Part shown: positions 41,815 to 52,988 of the stretch, one piece after another | Layout: each line of letters begins with the position of its first letter | How positions within the stretch are numbered: the first letter of the stretch is position 1 | The notes under the pieces: model-generated | What the model was told of the DNA's origin: nothing | Databases searched by the model: none | What the model saw: only the letters and a program-made list of their open reading frames with translations | Position numbers and translations under genes: made by a program | From: Durusdinium trenchii | Taxonomy: Eukaryota > Sar > Dinophyceae > Suessiales > Symbiodiniaceae | NCBI GenBank assembly: GCA_963970005.1 | Contig: CAXAMN010015003.1 | Location: 20,857 to 84,856 of the forward strand | Length of the DNA stretch: 64,000 nt | Reading direction: 5' to 3'

Positions 41815-42760
41815 CGCATGTGACATCGAATCGGTGAGCAGCGAATCGAAAAAGGGGCTGGTGCATCTCTCACATCAAGCAGAGTGGCTAGTTGACATGC
41901 TCTGGTATCATGTGAACTGATGTTATTGTTTAGGGGCTTCTTGTGATTTTGAAGCATGCAATGTGTGTATCGTTTGTAATTTAATGATTACCTGCAGTAT
42001 GTCTTTTGCTTGTTCCACTGGGTATCCTTTGGGCGTGACTCGTGATGTTCAGATGCTCAGATGAGGGCTACGCTGGGCCGGGTTGACTCGGTCGACTCGT
42101 CCGACCAGTCCTGGTGCCCAACCGGGTCGTTGTGGGTAAACAACTAATGCAACAGTTCCCAGACGCTCCAAACAGCTCTTGGTACCTCAACACCCTAGGG
42201 ATTTGAGACCCCAGACCCCTCCATATGAGGGTCCGACCCCTCCATATGAGGGCCCACGAGCGTCTGGGTTAATCAACAACCAGGGGTCACAGAGCTCGAG
42301 GTGGTGTTTAGTCCCAGCCAGGGGCTGTGGAGTAGCTGGGCACCCCGACTTCCTCCAAGTTCAGCACCCCGTCTTGTGACTCCTGGAATACGTATATACG
42401 TTAGTGTGCAACACTGGTGCTGATGCATGTGTTTGTTTCATTTGCTTGCATTGATTTGTCGGTTACCAGGTTGATGAAGCTACCCAACCAATTGTTCCAT
42501 GTGCGTCATCCCTTTGTTCTCATCGAAGCTGTGTCGTCGCGTCGCTGTGTCACTGAAGTCGTGGCTCCAAGGCAGATGTTTCAGATGTTTCATGCCATGC
42601 TTAATTGGGGTTTAACACACCTGCATCTTCGGTGGTCCAGCTATGCTAAGCATTCTGAATTGTGTTGTGAATTGCCCATACACATCATCCGCATTCCAAT
42701 CCATGCCAAAGCCATTTCGCAGGCACATCTCACACTCACGATGTTGCTTTGATTGTCACA
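41815..42760. repeat. Dispersed repeat D, copy 3
   Basis: GAAAAAGGGGCTGGTGCATC, CATCAAGCAGAGTGGCTAG, TTGTTCCACTGGGTATCCTT, AGTGTGCAACACTGGTGCTG (42,401) and GAAGTCGTGGCTCCAAGGCA (42,556) match blocks of copies 1 and 2 in the same order. An ACCAGGAGTCAC element has inserted at 42,279. Confidence 0.5.
42279..42386. mobile_element. Miniature inverted-repeat element, ACCAGGAGTCAC family, copy 2
   Basis: The ends are ACCAGGGGTCAC and GTGACTCCTGGA, the length 108 bp, and the interior is collinear with the copy at 5,458. Confidence 0.75.
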
Positions 42761-42826
42761 GCACGGTGACGCACCCGCTCTCCGCGTTCTTCGAAGCTCT
42801 CCGCGCACCACGTTGTCGGGTGCGAA

Positions 42827-43001
42827 GTGATGGTGAAAGTGACCCTCGAGGAGCTGCTTGGCGCAGCACGCGACTGGCCGTTCCGAAGCACGCGCGGACA
42901 GAAGGGCGCACGCGGTTTCAAGACTGGGGGGCCGGCTAAGCGTGTGGGGTTCATCGATTTCATTGGGATGATTGGAAGCTCCGGAGCCGGGAAGATCAAC
43001 A
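42827..43001 (+). CDS. Probable exon with Walker-A-like glycine loop, unknown protein
   Basis: An open frame with strongly C/G-ending codons: MVKVTLEELLGAARDWPFRS, then RGQKGARGFKTGGPAKRVGF, then IDFIGMIGSSGAGKINTG. GSSGAGK resembles a P-loop (GxxGxGK), but the usual Ser/Thr after Lys is Ile, so nucleotide binding is doubtful. The island ends AACACAG followed by GTCGAA, a possible donor. ATG 42,830 could be a start, or the exon could begin earlier after an AG. No neighbouring exon was identified. Confidence 0.35.
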
Positions 43002-43189
43002 CAGGTCGAAGCGATTCTAGGTCAACGATATACTGTACATTCAGTACTAAAATGTTGGTTGCTTCACTCCTTTCTGTTCCTTTTGTTCTCATTTCAGATT
43101 GTCCAAGTTTAAGCCAAGTTGACTTTGGGCCCGCAGGACAGGCTGTAGAGTAGATCTACAATGAACTATAAGGCTATACCCCCCCTTGG

Positions 43190-43700
43190 CACCTTGGTAT
43201 TACTCTTAGACCCGAACAGCCTCTTTGGTTCATAAGGAGCTTTTACTACTAAACCCCTTCATCATGTGGCTGCAGAAGTCAAAAGGACAGTGAACGAGTT
43301 CAGTTGATGAACATGAACAAACGGCTCATGGTGATTCGGACTAGAGAAGACGTTGGTTTTGGACCCTTCAAGTTGTTGTCTCAGTCAATTTCAGATCACC
43401 AACTCTTTTCAACAGAACACTGTGCTGATTTGAGTCTCGAGGTTCATTTGTGGACCTTGGCTAGAAGAGCATGGTGTATTTCGTGCCCAACTGCTTCAGC
43501 AGCTCTTGGTGGTAAACGACGTGATAGAAGATTGGCCAAGAGTGCTTTCGGCATGTTGCATCTCAGCAACCAAAAGGAGGTCAGACGGTCTCTCACCCGG
43601 GGACATCGGAAGGTATCGACGACCCTCCCTCTATAGAAGCGTTTGAAGTCCGCAACCCGAACAAATCGCAAGGCAACACGCACGCTTTCGGAGCTTCAAA
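43190..43700. repeat. Diverged duplicated segment E, copy 2
   Basis: The partner of 37,030-37,620. It carries an open frame of 110 codons (43,304-43,636), whose ARRAWCISCPTASAALGG and KSAFGMLHLSNQKEVRR have no recognised relatives. A CTAAGAATCC-element fragment (GGGCCCGGATTCTTAGG) follows at 43,708. Confidence 0.5.
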
Positions 43701-43724
43701 CCGTTTTGGGCCCGGATTCTTAGG

Positions 43725-44355
43725 TATATACCGGGACTCTCCATGTATGGAACAACATGCCCTGCCGAGTTGGATCCCTCAAGCCACCCCTGGCCGTCAG
43801 GACTGGCAGTCAGGACTGGCAGTCTGATCAGTACCGGTCAGAAGGGTTGAAGTCGGAAGCTGTGCTGTCGGACCTGTCTGACAACCTGGGCACCCTCTAC
43901 CATATGAAGATCCACCAAAAGAATTGGAGGAACGGCCAGAACAGGGGGGGTTGAAAGCTGCAGAACCCTTCGTCTCTGGGAAGCTGCGGGAAGCAGTAGC
44001 ACTGTACTAGTGAGTGGAGGCAGACGGCAACTGGTCTAGCAGGAGTCAGGTTTGACACAGTGGCGTGCAGCATGTAGCAGGTGGAGTTCATGGCGGTCTC
44101 TGGAAATTTGTGGAATGGTTCGAACACCATCCATAGCTCATGAGTTGAGGCCCCCCCCCAAGGCCCTGCCCAAGGCAATGCGATTTTGTCTCTTCTTTTT
44201 TGAGATGACTCGCTTCTAAGGTGGAGAATCTAGATGCCATGAGGCAATTCTGGAGGCCGTGAAGAAGGGCTGCACCGGAGCAGAGAAATGGGCGGAGGCA
44301 CACACTCAGGAGCCCAGACATGTAATCTTTGACGAAAACTACGGAGTGTTTGGAT
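43725..44355. other. No gene recognised
   Basis: A decayed CCCAGACACTCC-type left end at 43,730 (GGGACTCTCCATGTATGGAA). A CAGTCAGGACTGG direct repeat at 43,795-43,825. Confidence 0.35.
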
Positions 44356-44415
44356 GTGTGTGTGTGTGTGTTTGTGTGTGTTTGTGTGCGCACATGTGTG
44401 TGTGTGTGTGTTAAC
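44356..44415. repeat. (GT)n microsatellite
   Basis: An interrupted TG/GT run with TTTG and CGCACA breaks. Confidence 0.92.
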
Positions 44416-44643
44416 CCCTGTTCCAAAGGGACCCGCGTAGCTCACCTTCGAGCCTTCCTCTCCAGACCTCGGGTTCCTTCCTCTCCTGCAGTGTTGGAGT
44501 AGCTGAGTAGCCCGCCTGTCCACCTAGGTCTGTAACCCTGGGTCTGAACCCTGGGTCTGGCTGGGACGGGGACGAGGGGCACCACGCCTTGGGGGCCCCA
44601 CTCGGGCGCCGGGCGCCTACGCGCCGTGCGCCGTGCGACGCAG

Positions 44644-44815
44644 GAGCCGTCCCTCTTGCTGAGCTTCCGCCTGCGCCTGGCCGTCCAGTCCCAGTCGCGG
44701 CCGCCGCCAGCGCTCCTGGCGGAGGCGGAGGCGGCACTGCTGCGGGGGGGAGATGCTGGCGCCGGAGGCCTTGAGTGACTGGGCTTCAGGGCAGAGAAGG
44801 CCCGACCAGCTCACC
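44644..44815 (+). CDS. Exon candidate A of an Ala/Leu-rich protein
   Basis: Follows GTGCGACGCAG. It reads EPSLLLSFRLRLAVQSQSRP, then PPALLAEAEAALLRG. At a run of seven Gs (about 44,744-44,750) the frame is interrupted; beyond it another frame reads EMLAPEALSDWASGQRRPDQ. A one-base homopolymer error or indel there would unite the two. The opposite strand is also open and shows a donor-like CAGGTGAGC, so the strand is uncertain. Confidence 0.3.
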
Positions 44816-44819
44816 TGAT

Positions 44820-45981
44820 GGTGGGCGGCGAGATCAGTGAGCATGATTGACAGGAGAGATTGCAAATGTTTGGGACTCTTGACTCTTGCAAGGCTTCAAG
44901 GGTGTTTTGTCCTTTGGGAGACCTGTGAGTCAGTGATAGATTTTTAAAGGGAGATTTGGAGCCATGATCCCCTTGATAAACCCCAATTAGATTGTTCAAA
45001 AGGGGTGAACTTGCCCACACTTCATGGGAAGGGTTCCCAAATCCAAGCACAATATTATTGGATATTGTCGGATTGTTGCAGCATGTTTGCCCATATCTCT
45101 TGAACATGGATGTTTGTGCGGCACACGTTGTTTGGGTTGGTGTTTCACCAACTCCCACCTGACCCCGTCCATGGTCCATGGATCGTCGTTGATCATTGGA
45201 TCGCTGCCCTCGCTGTGCATCTGCTTCGCCCTCGCTCGCTCGCCCTCTCCAAGGCTCGTTGGACGCCAGGAGACGTGCGATCACGGTCGCCAGGGGGTCT
45301 TCGCTCGCTCCGGGGGTGCCGGGCGGCCGAACGGAGGTACTCATCACTTCGGAAGGGACGAGCCACACCACACCACACCGCCCCGCCCCGAGCGAACTGT
45401 GACTCCTGGGAGATTGAGGAATGTGATGATGTGTTCGAACATGGCTTTCTTGTTTGGACGAGATCTCTTCCGTTTTGGACGAGTTCTCCACATTCGTTCG
45501 ATGCTCGAGGACCTGTCGCCCCGAGAGGCTGTTGATAGAACCGACCTGTTTTTCCGCCGTCGACCGGTGCGACCGGTGTGGTAACACATTTGAGTGGGTG
45601 AGAAGGGGGTATATATCCAGTTGTTCATGAAACAGGGAGCCGGGTCCCCTCAACCGCGCCGTGAGGAGTCTTTGGCCTCGATTGGTGGAGCAGGGTGCCC
45701 TTCTGCCCGCTGCGGCCTTGCTGAACTGCAGTGGAACTGAGTCCTTTGAAGAATCCGAGCAAGACGCTGAGCTGCAGAAACACGGAACTGTTACACTCTT
45801 CTTGTTTTGTCACCCTGGAACAGTGGAAGAGGAATGTTGTGGTATTGTTGTATGCCTTGTGTCTGATAAAGCAGCAAAAGCACTGCCTACTATATCAAGT
45901 AACTCTTTCCTGAACTCTTGCATCCTCAGTTGAACATCCATAAACCCCATCTTCCCGAATTCTGGCATTCGCACCTCGCAG
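44820..45981. other. Intron or intergenic, no exon called
   Basis: Open frames on both strands at 44,811-45,653, with the plus and minus frames complementary. Codon pattern does not favour either, and no motif was seen. Confidence 0.3.
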
Positions 45982-46160
45982 GTCACCAGCCTCATTGCCT
46001 CCAATCTGCTGGGCCCCTCCGCCCACGCGCGCGCCGCCCTCGCGCTGTTGACCGCCCTGCGGCCGCTGTCGCCGCCGGAGCTGCTGGCGGCGCTGCTGCA
46101 GCGGCAGCCGCTGCACCTGCTGGAGAGCTTACCGTTGCCGGACGAGGAGCCCGTGGCGTC
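45982..46160 (+). CDS. Exon candidate B, helical Ala/Leu-rich repeat protein
   Basis: Bounded by ACCTCGCAG before and GTGAGA after. The frame reads VTSLIASNLLGPSAHARAAL, then ALLTALRPLSPPELLAALLQ, then RQPLHLLESLPLPDEEPVAS. The pattern of paired amphipathic helices is that of HEAT/PPR-like solenoid proteins common in dinoflagellates, but no specific family is recognised. High third-position GC and matching splice borders support it. An alternative donor GTGGCG at 46,153 would keep phase 0. Confidence 0.45.
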
Positions 46161-46997
46161 GTGAGAAGATTTGGTTTCGGAAGTCTTAATGTCTTGGAAG
46201 TTAGAGAGGTGTTCAGTGGATTCATGTTGATTCAACATATTGTCATGTATATGCTTTTTGCATACTTGCAGCATTTAGTTGGGGTGGTGTTCTTTTCTTT
46301 ATGGATGAATCCCTCCCGGTTCCATTGAGCAAATTCAAGCATTGAACCTGTTGGATTTTGCATAGAAGGGCTCCGACCCTCCATATGCTTACAGCGTTTT
46401 GTAGTAGCAGGTGTCCGGACTCAGGTTCCAAACCCTTATCATTGGTTTGTGAACAGTTTCTTAGGGTGTGTACACTCACAAAAACATGGAACGGATTGAC
46501 TCAGCCTCTGAGACGCTCTGACTCTGTAGTCAGCCTGCGAGACATTCTGCATTGAACTGTTGATTGCCCACACTTAGGACTTCAACCAAGCAAACGCTTG
46601 GGGCATACATGTCGATTGTTCTTTTGTTTGTGTGTGTTTCTTTTTTTTTAATGGAGTCGGATCAACAATAACATTTATATTTATATAAAGTTAAAGCACA
46701 AAGACGCGTTTTGCTGTAATTGTTATTTACTCACGTATGACATGCATTATGTTGCATGTTTATGTGTGTTTTAGACACCTCGGACACCTCGGATATGTTT
46801 ATTTCACCACTTCACCATAATTACGGTAAACGTTCAAAAACAAAATGCCAACCTGGCCAAAAAAGAAAACAGATGCGGAACAATCCAACAACCCTCACCT
46901 GACAGGTGGGGAAAAGCACACAGCCTGTCCAATAAAACATCTCCGCCATCTCCGCGCTCTCGATCTCCACCTGCTGGGCGATCGCGAGGATCTGCAG

Positions 46998-47123
46998 TTT
47001 GCGGCGGCGCAGCTGGCGTTGCGCCACGGGGACCGCCGTGTGGCGGGCTCCGTGCTGCGGCGGCTCGAGAAGAGCAGGTGGATGCCGGAGGTCGTGCAGG
47101 CGGCGGTGTCTGGGCCGATCTGG
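46998..47123 (+). CDS. Exon candidate C, helical repeat protein
   Basis: Preceded by GATCTGCAG and followed by GTGAAA. It reads FAAAQLALRHGDRRVAGSVL, then RRLEKSRWMPEVVQAAVSGP. The A..AL..G....V...L..L spacing matches exons B, E and G. The 126-base length keeps phase. The frame is also open upstream to 46,845, so the acceptor may lie further 5'. Confidence 0.35.
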
Positions 47124-48157
47124 GTGAAAGAAGGTTCAATGGCCGGGACCTTCTCAGAAGGTACTTGGAGGCCTATAGACTACTCTCCAGGACCTTCAGA
47201 AGGTGACCTCTTCATTGGTCAGTGACCTGATTTCTCAAGGCCTAAGCTGTTTGTGTTTTCAGCCACTGGGATCTCAAAAGGTCACTGGGAAGGTCCTGGT
47301 GTTGAACACTTGGTTTCATTCAACATGATTCAACAAAGCAAATCAACAGCTGGGGGATGTTCAACATGTGAGATGATGCATCTCCAGTAAATGAATTTCT
47401 TTGTTAGACCATCCCTTCCAAAGTATTTAACATGATTCACTCATCCCTAGACACTCCATGGGACTGGCATATCATGCCACCCTATCAACCCCGGAGCGCG
47501 CACCCCTGGCCTCATCGGCAGTCATATCCCAGTTCCAGGCAGGTCGTGTCAGGGATCAGGTCTTTTTCTTTTTTGGGGGGGCTGTGGCGCATGACAGCCA
47601 ATTTCTGGTTCATCGCAGACAGTTCCAGAAATGCCACGTCCGACTCTTCCGACTGAGAGATTCCGGAATGGCCTGATGGTTTTTTGTGTCCTTACTGGGG
47701 GTCCCCAAATAACACTGTTTTAAGTTTAAGCAACATTCAATTCATCATACGTTGATTTACAGATGTGTTTTCTTTTCACCTCTTAAGCGTTTCCAGTAAA
47801 TTGCATTGGATCCTTAACACGAATTCGGTCGACCCGACGGCCAACGCCGTCGGGTCGATAGGACTGCACCTGCGGCGCAGGGCCGGACCATCTCACGATG
47901 CGGACCGATGAGTAGCAAACTGGTGTTTGTCTTTCTTTGTGGTGCGCGAACGGGATGATGTGGGCCACCTTTGAGTAGTCAGTAGTCAAGGAACAATCCA
48001 GGATGACCAAAGATACCAAGCACCGCAAGCCGCAAGTCAAGACGTTTTGTTGCAGAGTCCTACCTCTCCAAAAATGCTTTGTTGCAGAGTCCACCTTTCT
48101 CAATGGATCCCTGGGAGGGTGATCTTCCCGCTGTGAATGTCAATCCTCCGCCTGCAG
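47124..48157. other. Intron-like stretch with a degenerate element at 47,450
   Basis: TAGACACTCCATGGGACTGG to GTCGTGTCAGGG at about 47,450-47,550 is a decayed CCCAGACACTCC-family copy. 47,150-47,220 has GACCTTCTCAGAAGGTACTT, a piece of the CCCTAGGG family. Confidence 0.45.
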
Positions 48158-48272
48158 GCCGCCGCCCGCGAGGAGCCCTGGACACAGACCTGGTGGGCCC
48201 AGGAGGCGGCGAACGAGACCAACGGATCCCTGGAGCAGCTGGGTGTGCTGATGAACGCACGGCCCTGGACAC
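48158..48272 (+). CDS. Exon candidate D
   Basis: Follows CAATCCTCCGCCTGCAG. It reads AAAREEPWTQTWWAQEAANE, then TNGSLEQLGVLMNARPWT, and ends before GTGGGT. An earlier donor after GAGCAGCTGG is possible. The peptide is helical. Its relation to the other candidates rests on strand, GC content and spacing only. Confidence 0.4.
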
Positions 48273-50805
48273 GTGGGTGGCTGGGTTGTTGGGTGGGGTG
48301 CTTTGAAAGGACAGTTGGAGGGATGTGGGTTCCCCTGCGCAGGATTGGTTGACTGATGATCACTTCGGCCGGCAGTCCCGCCCTAGAGGGAAGGTGTTTA
48401 CCTTGGGCCAAAGATAGAATGTTTCCTGCAAATATCCGGCGTGTCCTATGCCATTCTATGCCGACATGAGGCTTTAAGGGGCATGTGTTCAGTGTGATCC
48501 GGCTGCTGGTGCCCTCCTGCAAATTAACATAAACCCCCAAAACCACTGGGTTGTAGAGGAAAAGGTTCTTTAAGGGGTCAATATTCAGGGTCCATATGAG
48601 TCTGCAGGGGGTAGTCTGGACACATCATTCCAACCCCAGTTCCAACCCCATCCAGCCCCCAATATCTCACATGGCGCCCACCAATAGTTCTTTGCTATTC
48701 CCGGCCACTCCATATGTACATGATGGTAAATATATATATATATACAGAATGACATTAAAAAACAGAGAACCCAGTGGACCTTTGTTTTGATTGGACAATT
48801 CGGAATTTTGTGTGGTGGGTGGTCCAAAATGCAAGGTCACTCAGGTTCTAGGCTATAACATACACCTGTAGCACCAGATTCTGTTATTCAACAGGTGTGC
48901 ATAGGAAAACATCGGGCATTCACACACATGCTGAAATACATCCGTTTTTGACAAGTTCTGACCTTCTAAGATGCATTCGTTGATGAATGATGACACTGGA
49001 TGGTTCTCCGTGGGTGCCCGAGGTCCAATTTCATATACCCAGCTCGTAGACCGCAGAAAGAGAAGCAAGAACAACAGTTGAAACAATAGAACGTTTCTGC
49101 TCTGACTACATACACAATCAAACACTGTAAAAATAGCAGCAATACGTAATCTATTATTGTATATAATATATATATACCTAGTAAACCTAAAGTATGCAAA
49201 AAAATGTCGTTTCAGAAAAAAAAAAGTTTTTTGTTGAAAATGTATTTTTTGTATAACAATTACCTTTTTGGATTTTGGTTACCTTTTGTTACCTTTTGCA
49301 AACTTACTGCTGTTTGTTTGAGAAATCATGGGACCATTCTGTCTGAGATCTCCAGTCTGGAGTTGTGGGCAAATGAATAGGGCGCCAGTACTTACTTTCT
49401 GTGCACAGAGGATGTTGCAATCACCAGAGGGCAATTAGATGATACATGATGCCCCCTGTGCACAAATTGCAACTTCCTCGTTTTGCAAAGATTGCTTTGG
49501 AGATCCATATCGCCATCGAAACCATTTCAAAGTGGTCGAGCTCTATCTATTTAGTTCATAGTCATGGTTAGAGTGGCCAAAACTTCAAGACGTTGAAAAG
49601 CTTCTCTGCCTTTGCCCTCGAAGAACTTCGAAGCGAAGGCCCTGGAAATCGACCGGACAGAAGCCAATTTTACTAGAGCATGCTGTGTTTTAGATGTGTC
49701 AAATTATCCCAACAGCTTGTCATGGAATGCCTTGATTCCATCTTGCCTGGAAGATTCGGATGAGTTGCGGTGATCATTCAAAGCTGAATAATAGAGAAGC
49801 GCTTGGGGCAAGGGAAAACAGAACCTAGCTCGATCTGCAATCGCTGAGATTTCCGGTTTTTTTTCAGTGGACATTTAAACTTCCATGCAGAAGTGGCCGA
49901 AAAACAATTACGGAACTTACCGTCCAAATGACGGAAATCACCGGAAAAATTGCGGAAATTGCCGGGCACGGTTTGGATGTTTTGAATGTAGAAATTTTTG
50001 CTGTTTCAGGGGCCTCTGGTACATTGGTACATGCAGGTTTCCTTTGATGTGGCCACGCCTGCTCCTATCAACTCCTTGGTTTCGAGCTGCGCCACTCTGT
50101 GTGAGGTGAGGGCTTTGAAGGCATGCCCTGCCCGACATGATGTTGTGCAGCCCCCTGATGGGGAAGACACCCTTCTCCAGCAGTTGCAGGAGCAAAGCAC
50201 AGCTAACTCGCTGTAGTAGTTGTTTCGATTCCTTAAGAGGGGCTCGCACTGCGTTACAGGTTGTGTATGGCTTCGGCCCAAACGCCAAATTTTTCTCACA
50301 CCACTTTTGAGACGAGGGAAATTGTCAAACTGTCCAAATTTTGCGTGTCAGTTAAATGGCATTGTGCAGCCAACAAAGTTTTTATTATTGGGAGAATCAG
50401 CCGTGTCAGTAGACAGGTTGCAAGCAAGCAGGTGATCCTAAGGGCCATCGAAAGGTACGGTGTATCCTTGCACTTTCGCCGGAACCGACTCAAACAGCCT
50501 AAGTTTAGGTGAACAACTACCTTTTGGTGTAAGAAGAGGCTGGATTTGGGATTGGAAGCAGCTGAAAAAAATGAATATTGCATACCCTCCACTGGCTTGA
50601 TCGCAGCAACTACAATTTTACAAAACAATGACGTTTCTTGGCTGAGATGACCTTCTTTGCCGGAAAAAAACACGATTACATTTTTTTTGCATACTTGGGT
50701 TTTCTAGGTACGATTATATATAATATAGTCATAGTTACTATATCTGTATTTGGTGACCTTTACCTGGTGTCTCTCCACCGTCCTCTCGGCACGAATTCCC
50801 TCCAG
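48273..50805. other. About 2.5 kb without gene, intron-like
   Basis: AT-rich, with (TA)n at 48,729-48,745 and 49,163-49,178. Frames are at most 125 codons and without motifs. Confidence 0.35.
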
Positions 50806-50959
50806 GAGCTCCCACCACACCCTGGCGGACCTCCTGCGCGGCTGGCTCGCGGCGAGCTCTGCGCAGGCGCGATATGGCGGCGACGCCGACGCTGCGGCGC
50901 GCGCGGCCAACGCTGCGCTGCGGCAGCTGCGCTTGGAGCTGCCAGAGCTGCCGGAGTTG
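50806..50959 (+). CDS. Exon candidate E, helical Ala/Leu-rich protein
   Basis: Preceded by AATTCCCTCCAG and followed by GTGAGG, both good splice borders. The frame reads HTLADLLRGWLAASSAQARY, then GGDADAAARAANAALRQLRL, then ELPELPEL. It enters with one base completing a codon and leaves in phase 0. The composition matches exon B. The GC content is far above the flanking DNA. Confidence 0.48.
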
Positions 50960-52117
50960 GTGAGGCTGCTGGGTGTGGTGTGTGGAGATGGTTGGAGGGT
51001 TGGAATAGAGAGTAGGGTGGAGTCTGGGGTCTGGGTGTGGTGGAGTCTTGGGTCTGGGGTAGAAAGAGAGTGGGGTTTTGATGTGATGGGAGATCTGGAA
51101 GTGGGTTCTGTTGAATCTGAGGGTTTTCAGAAACATGCATGGGAGATACACGGCTACGCTTGCAAGACTTGTGAAAGGAACTATCAAGCTGCAAACATTG
51201 CCTTGGACACTCTTCTGTCCAACATCCTTATTTGCAAAGCATTGGAAAACCCTGACATGATGGCCTGAATCATGCTCCAAGGTCAGTGGCAGAGTCGTTT
51301 GCAGCTTTGCAGAAGGAGGCCTGGCCTGTCCTTCACGATGTGCCACATACCAAGTTCTGATATACAACAGATTTTTGAATGATGTCATGATTCTATGTTG
51401 ATAGTATATAGACATGTATAATTAGTCAGTTTTTTTTAAATAGTAATGATTGAATAGCTTCAATGGTTGCAGCATTGGTTGGCATTGGCCCGCTACTTCA
51501 CTTTGGGACATAGATCGAACTATATTGAACATCGCATCTATACAGAGAAGTGGTTTCTTCCACATGAATCAGAGGATAGAAAAGGATCAAAGAGGTCTTC
51601 CAGTCTCCTCATCTTAGCCACACGCTGAGACTGATGGACACGCACGACAACTAGTTCTGATGTTGGTGTTGATCCCAGATACTCCATGTCTGCCACCGCC
51701 CAAAAATAGGCGGCGGAGCAGTGTCCACTGCTGTTGGAGATGGCGGCCTGTGGCCTTGAGGCGGAACGTGAGCTGTGGGGTGAGCTGTGGAGTCAGCCTA
51801 GACCTGGTGGGAGTCAGCCTGTGAACTTCTAACACTAAAGGAATGGGATCCTACCCAGGCTACCCAGCTTTCCGAGCTGTGGCTCTATGGGGAGCACCTT
51901 CCCAAGAAAGTCGTGCGTTGTCTTGGGGCAATCGTGCTTGGGTGCTGCTGGATTTCAGCATCTTGTCTTCATCCGTTTTGAGCCTACTTTCAACCCCAAA
52001 AGCACCATTTGCCTTCATTTGCCCTGCGTCCCGCAGTTCTCCTGCACGAGCCCCGTTGGAATCCGACGTGGACGGTTACGGCTACGCGAGTGACTGGACC
52101 CTCGCCAACCCTGTCAG
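50960..52117. other. Intron-like stretch, no exon called
   Basis: GTGT/GGTCTGGG-rich at 50,970-51,070. A frame at 51,843-52,142 has no motif. Confidence 0.3.
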
Positions 52118-52257
52118 GTGCCGGGCCTTGAGGAGCTGCTGAAGCGCTGTCGTCGCACAGAGCTCAAAGAGCTGGTCACAGCCGATGGCCTCTCCACGCA
52201 TCAACGGCAACGTCGGGCAGCAGGCGGGCTGGTTTGCGGAGCGCTCGGTGGGAGAAG
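52118..52257 (+). CDS. Exon candidate F, unknown protein
   Basis: Preceded by CCAACCCTGTCAG and followed by GTGACC. It reads VPGLEELLKRCRRTELKELV, then TADGLSTHQRQRRAAGGLVC. The first half is a clear amphipathic helix. This frame begins without an initiator, which is what an internal exon should look like. Confidence 0.48.
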
Positions 52258-52910
52258 GTGACCGTGACCTGAACTAGGGGATCCCATCACCTGGGGTTGG
52301 GGTATCCAAGTGGGATAGTCTGTACCTGGGCCTGCTGGCCAGGGGTGTGTCTAATATCTTAGAGGTGATTCGGGTGTCCATGAACCACCCCTGACATGGG
52401 GGCCCTGGTAGGGTTCTTCAACCGCTGTTGCATGGTATTGGGGGACCCGTCGGATTGTCGGTGGGTCCGACTGACGGAAGATCGACGACAAGGCGTCGAC
52501 TCATCGACGAAGTCGAGTCGTTTTTGTTTGGCCTGTCGACACTTCTTCTGGTGAGACACCCCTTGGACACAGGGGATTCTGAAAGATCATACTCCTGAAC
52601 CTCCTGGGGTCACTTTCGAAAGGTATTAATTTGTTCCAGGACGGCCTTAGACCTTCCAAATCGATCGCCCACCGGTGCGAAACGAAACGTGGCTCCAAAA
52701 CGTGGCTCCCCCCCAGACCCAAGCCAACGGCGCCCCGCTGGCGGGTCCAGCTTCCACCGGAAGGCCGACCCAAATCCTCTGAGAAGGGGGGGTTCAGACC
52801 CAAGTACCGACCCGAACCCATCGGGTTTTGAAGCACCAAGAGGGCCGGAGAAAGGCTCGGAAGGCCGGAGAGCGGCTGACTCACCCAGCCTTCGACCCCA
52901 CCTGCAAAAG
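52258..52910. other. No exon called
   Basis: A 180-codon minus frame (52,501-53,043) and an overlapping plus frame are Pro/Arg/Ser-rich. 52,391 carries a half-copy of the GGGGGCCCTGGTA inverted repeat. Confidence 0.3.
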
Positions 52911-52988
52911 GCCCTGCTAAACAGAGCGTCAGGTCTGGGGCGCGACGCTGCCACGGCGCTGTGGGCGGTGAAGCACTTGGGAGCTGAG
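52911..52988 (+). CDS. Exon candidate G, short
   Basis: A 78-base island after CACCTGCAAAAG and before GTGGAG. It reads ALLNRASGLGRDAATALWAV then KHLGAE, like one helix-turn-helix of a PPR-like or HEAT-like repeat. The acceptor is poor in pyrimidines, so the left border is uncertain. Confidence 0.35.

Noticed and set aside
44811..45653. 280-codon minus-strand frame
   Set aside because: Antisense to equally open plus frames, no domain, interrupted codon pattern; a donor-like CAGGTGAGC near 44,820 (minus) was noted but not enough.
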